Source of the DNA: Gemmobacter sp.
GTDB lineage: Bacteria; Pseudomonadota; Alphaproteobacteria; Rhodobacterales; Rhodobacteraceae
Direction: 5' to 3'
Length of the DNA: 5,696 nucleotides
Assembly: GCA_030656535.1 (NCBI GenBank)
Contig: JAUSPL010000098.1
Coordinates: 1 to 5,696 of the forward strand
The notes under the pieces are model-generated. The model did no database searches and was not told where the DNA came from. It saw nothing but the letters and a program-made list of their open reading frames with translations. The translations under genes and the position numbers were made by a program. Positions within the stretch are counted from its first letter, which is position 1, and each line of letters opens with the position of its first letter. Shown piece by piece: positions 5,654 through 5,696 of the stretch.

Positions 5654-5696
5654 CAGGCACAGTCCCGGAACACTTCGGCCAACAGGGCGGTCAGCG
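5653..5696 (-). CDS. C-terminal end of an unidentified gene, cut by the right edge
   Basis: The frame ending at the TGA at 5655-5653 reads LTALLAEVFRDCA over the 13 complete codons available, with a natural-looking helical composition and no other stop. Its stop shares one base with the ATG of exporter copy B (TGATG), a common sign of genes in one operon. The fragment is too short to assign a family. Confidence 0.6.
   Translation of the reverse strand, partial: LTALLAEVFRDCA

Overview
The window looks like a piece of a high-GC alphaproteobacterial chromosome, probably from the Rhodobacterales / roseobacter group. This rests on base composition, gene style and protein character, not on a marker gene. 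It is densely coded, with almost all genes on the minus strand. I see no mobile element, CRISPR array, tRNA or rRNA.

Left part (1-3205): a molybdopterin-binding large subunit of the xanthine dehydrogenase / aerobic CO-dehydrogenase (CoxL form II-like) family lies on the minus strand (41-2215). Its stop codon overlaps, as ATGA, the start of a further minus-strand gene that leaves the window after 14 codons. Divergent from it is a LysR-type regulator (2309-3205). The AT-rich gap between them (2216-2308) carries a perfect 14-bp palindrome suited to be the LysR operator. The arrangement suggests that the LysR protein controls an operon for oxidation of a small organic substrate that cannot be named from sequence. 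The partner FAD and 2Fe-2S subunits are not visible and could only lie beyond the left edge or elsewhere.

Middle (3210-4154): rluA, a 23S rRNA/tRNA pseudouridine synthase, runs tail-to-tail with lysR with only 4 bp between the stop codons. Upstream of rluA is a 270-bp gap with a good sigma-70-like promoter, a 10-codon mini-ORF that has a better ribosome-binding site than rluA and overlaps the rluA start, and two inverted repeats.

Right part (4155-5696): two LysE/RhtB-family amino-acid exporter genes lie on the minus strand, separated by a gap of about 275 bp with hairpins and a threefold 7-bp tandem repeat. The upstream exporter gene begins at a TGATG junction with the end of another minus-strand gene cut by the right edge, so those two are probably translationally coupled.

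Nothing here amounts to a clearly new biological system. The most useful leads are the LysR/CoxL-like divergent unit with its palindrome and coupled downstream gene, the rluA leader, and the exporter pair with a changed NPK motif in one copy.
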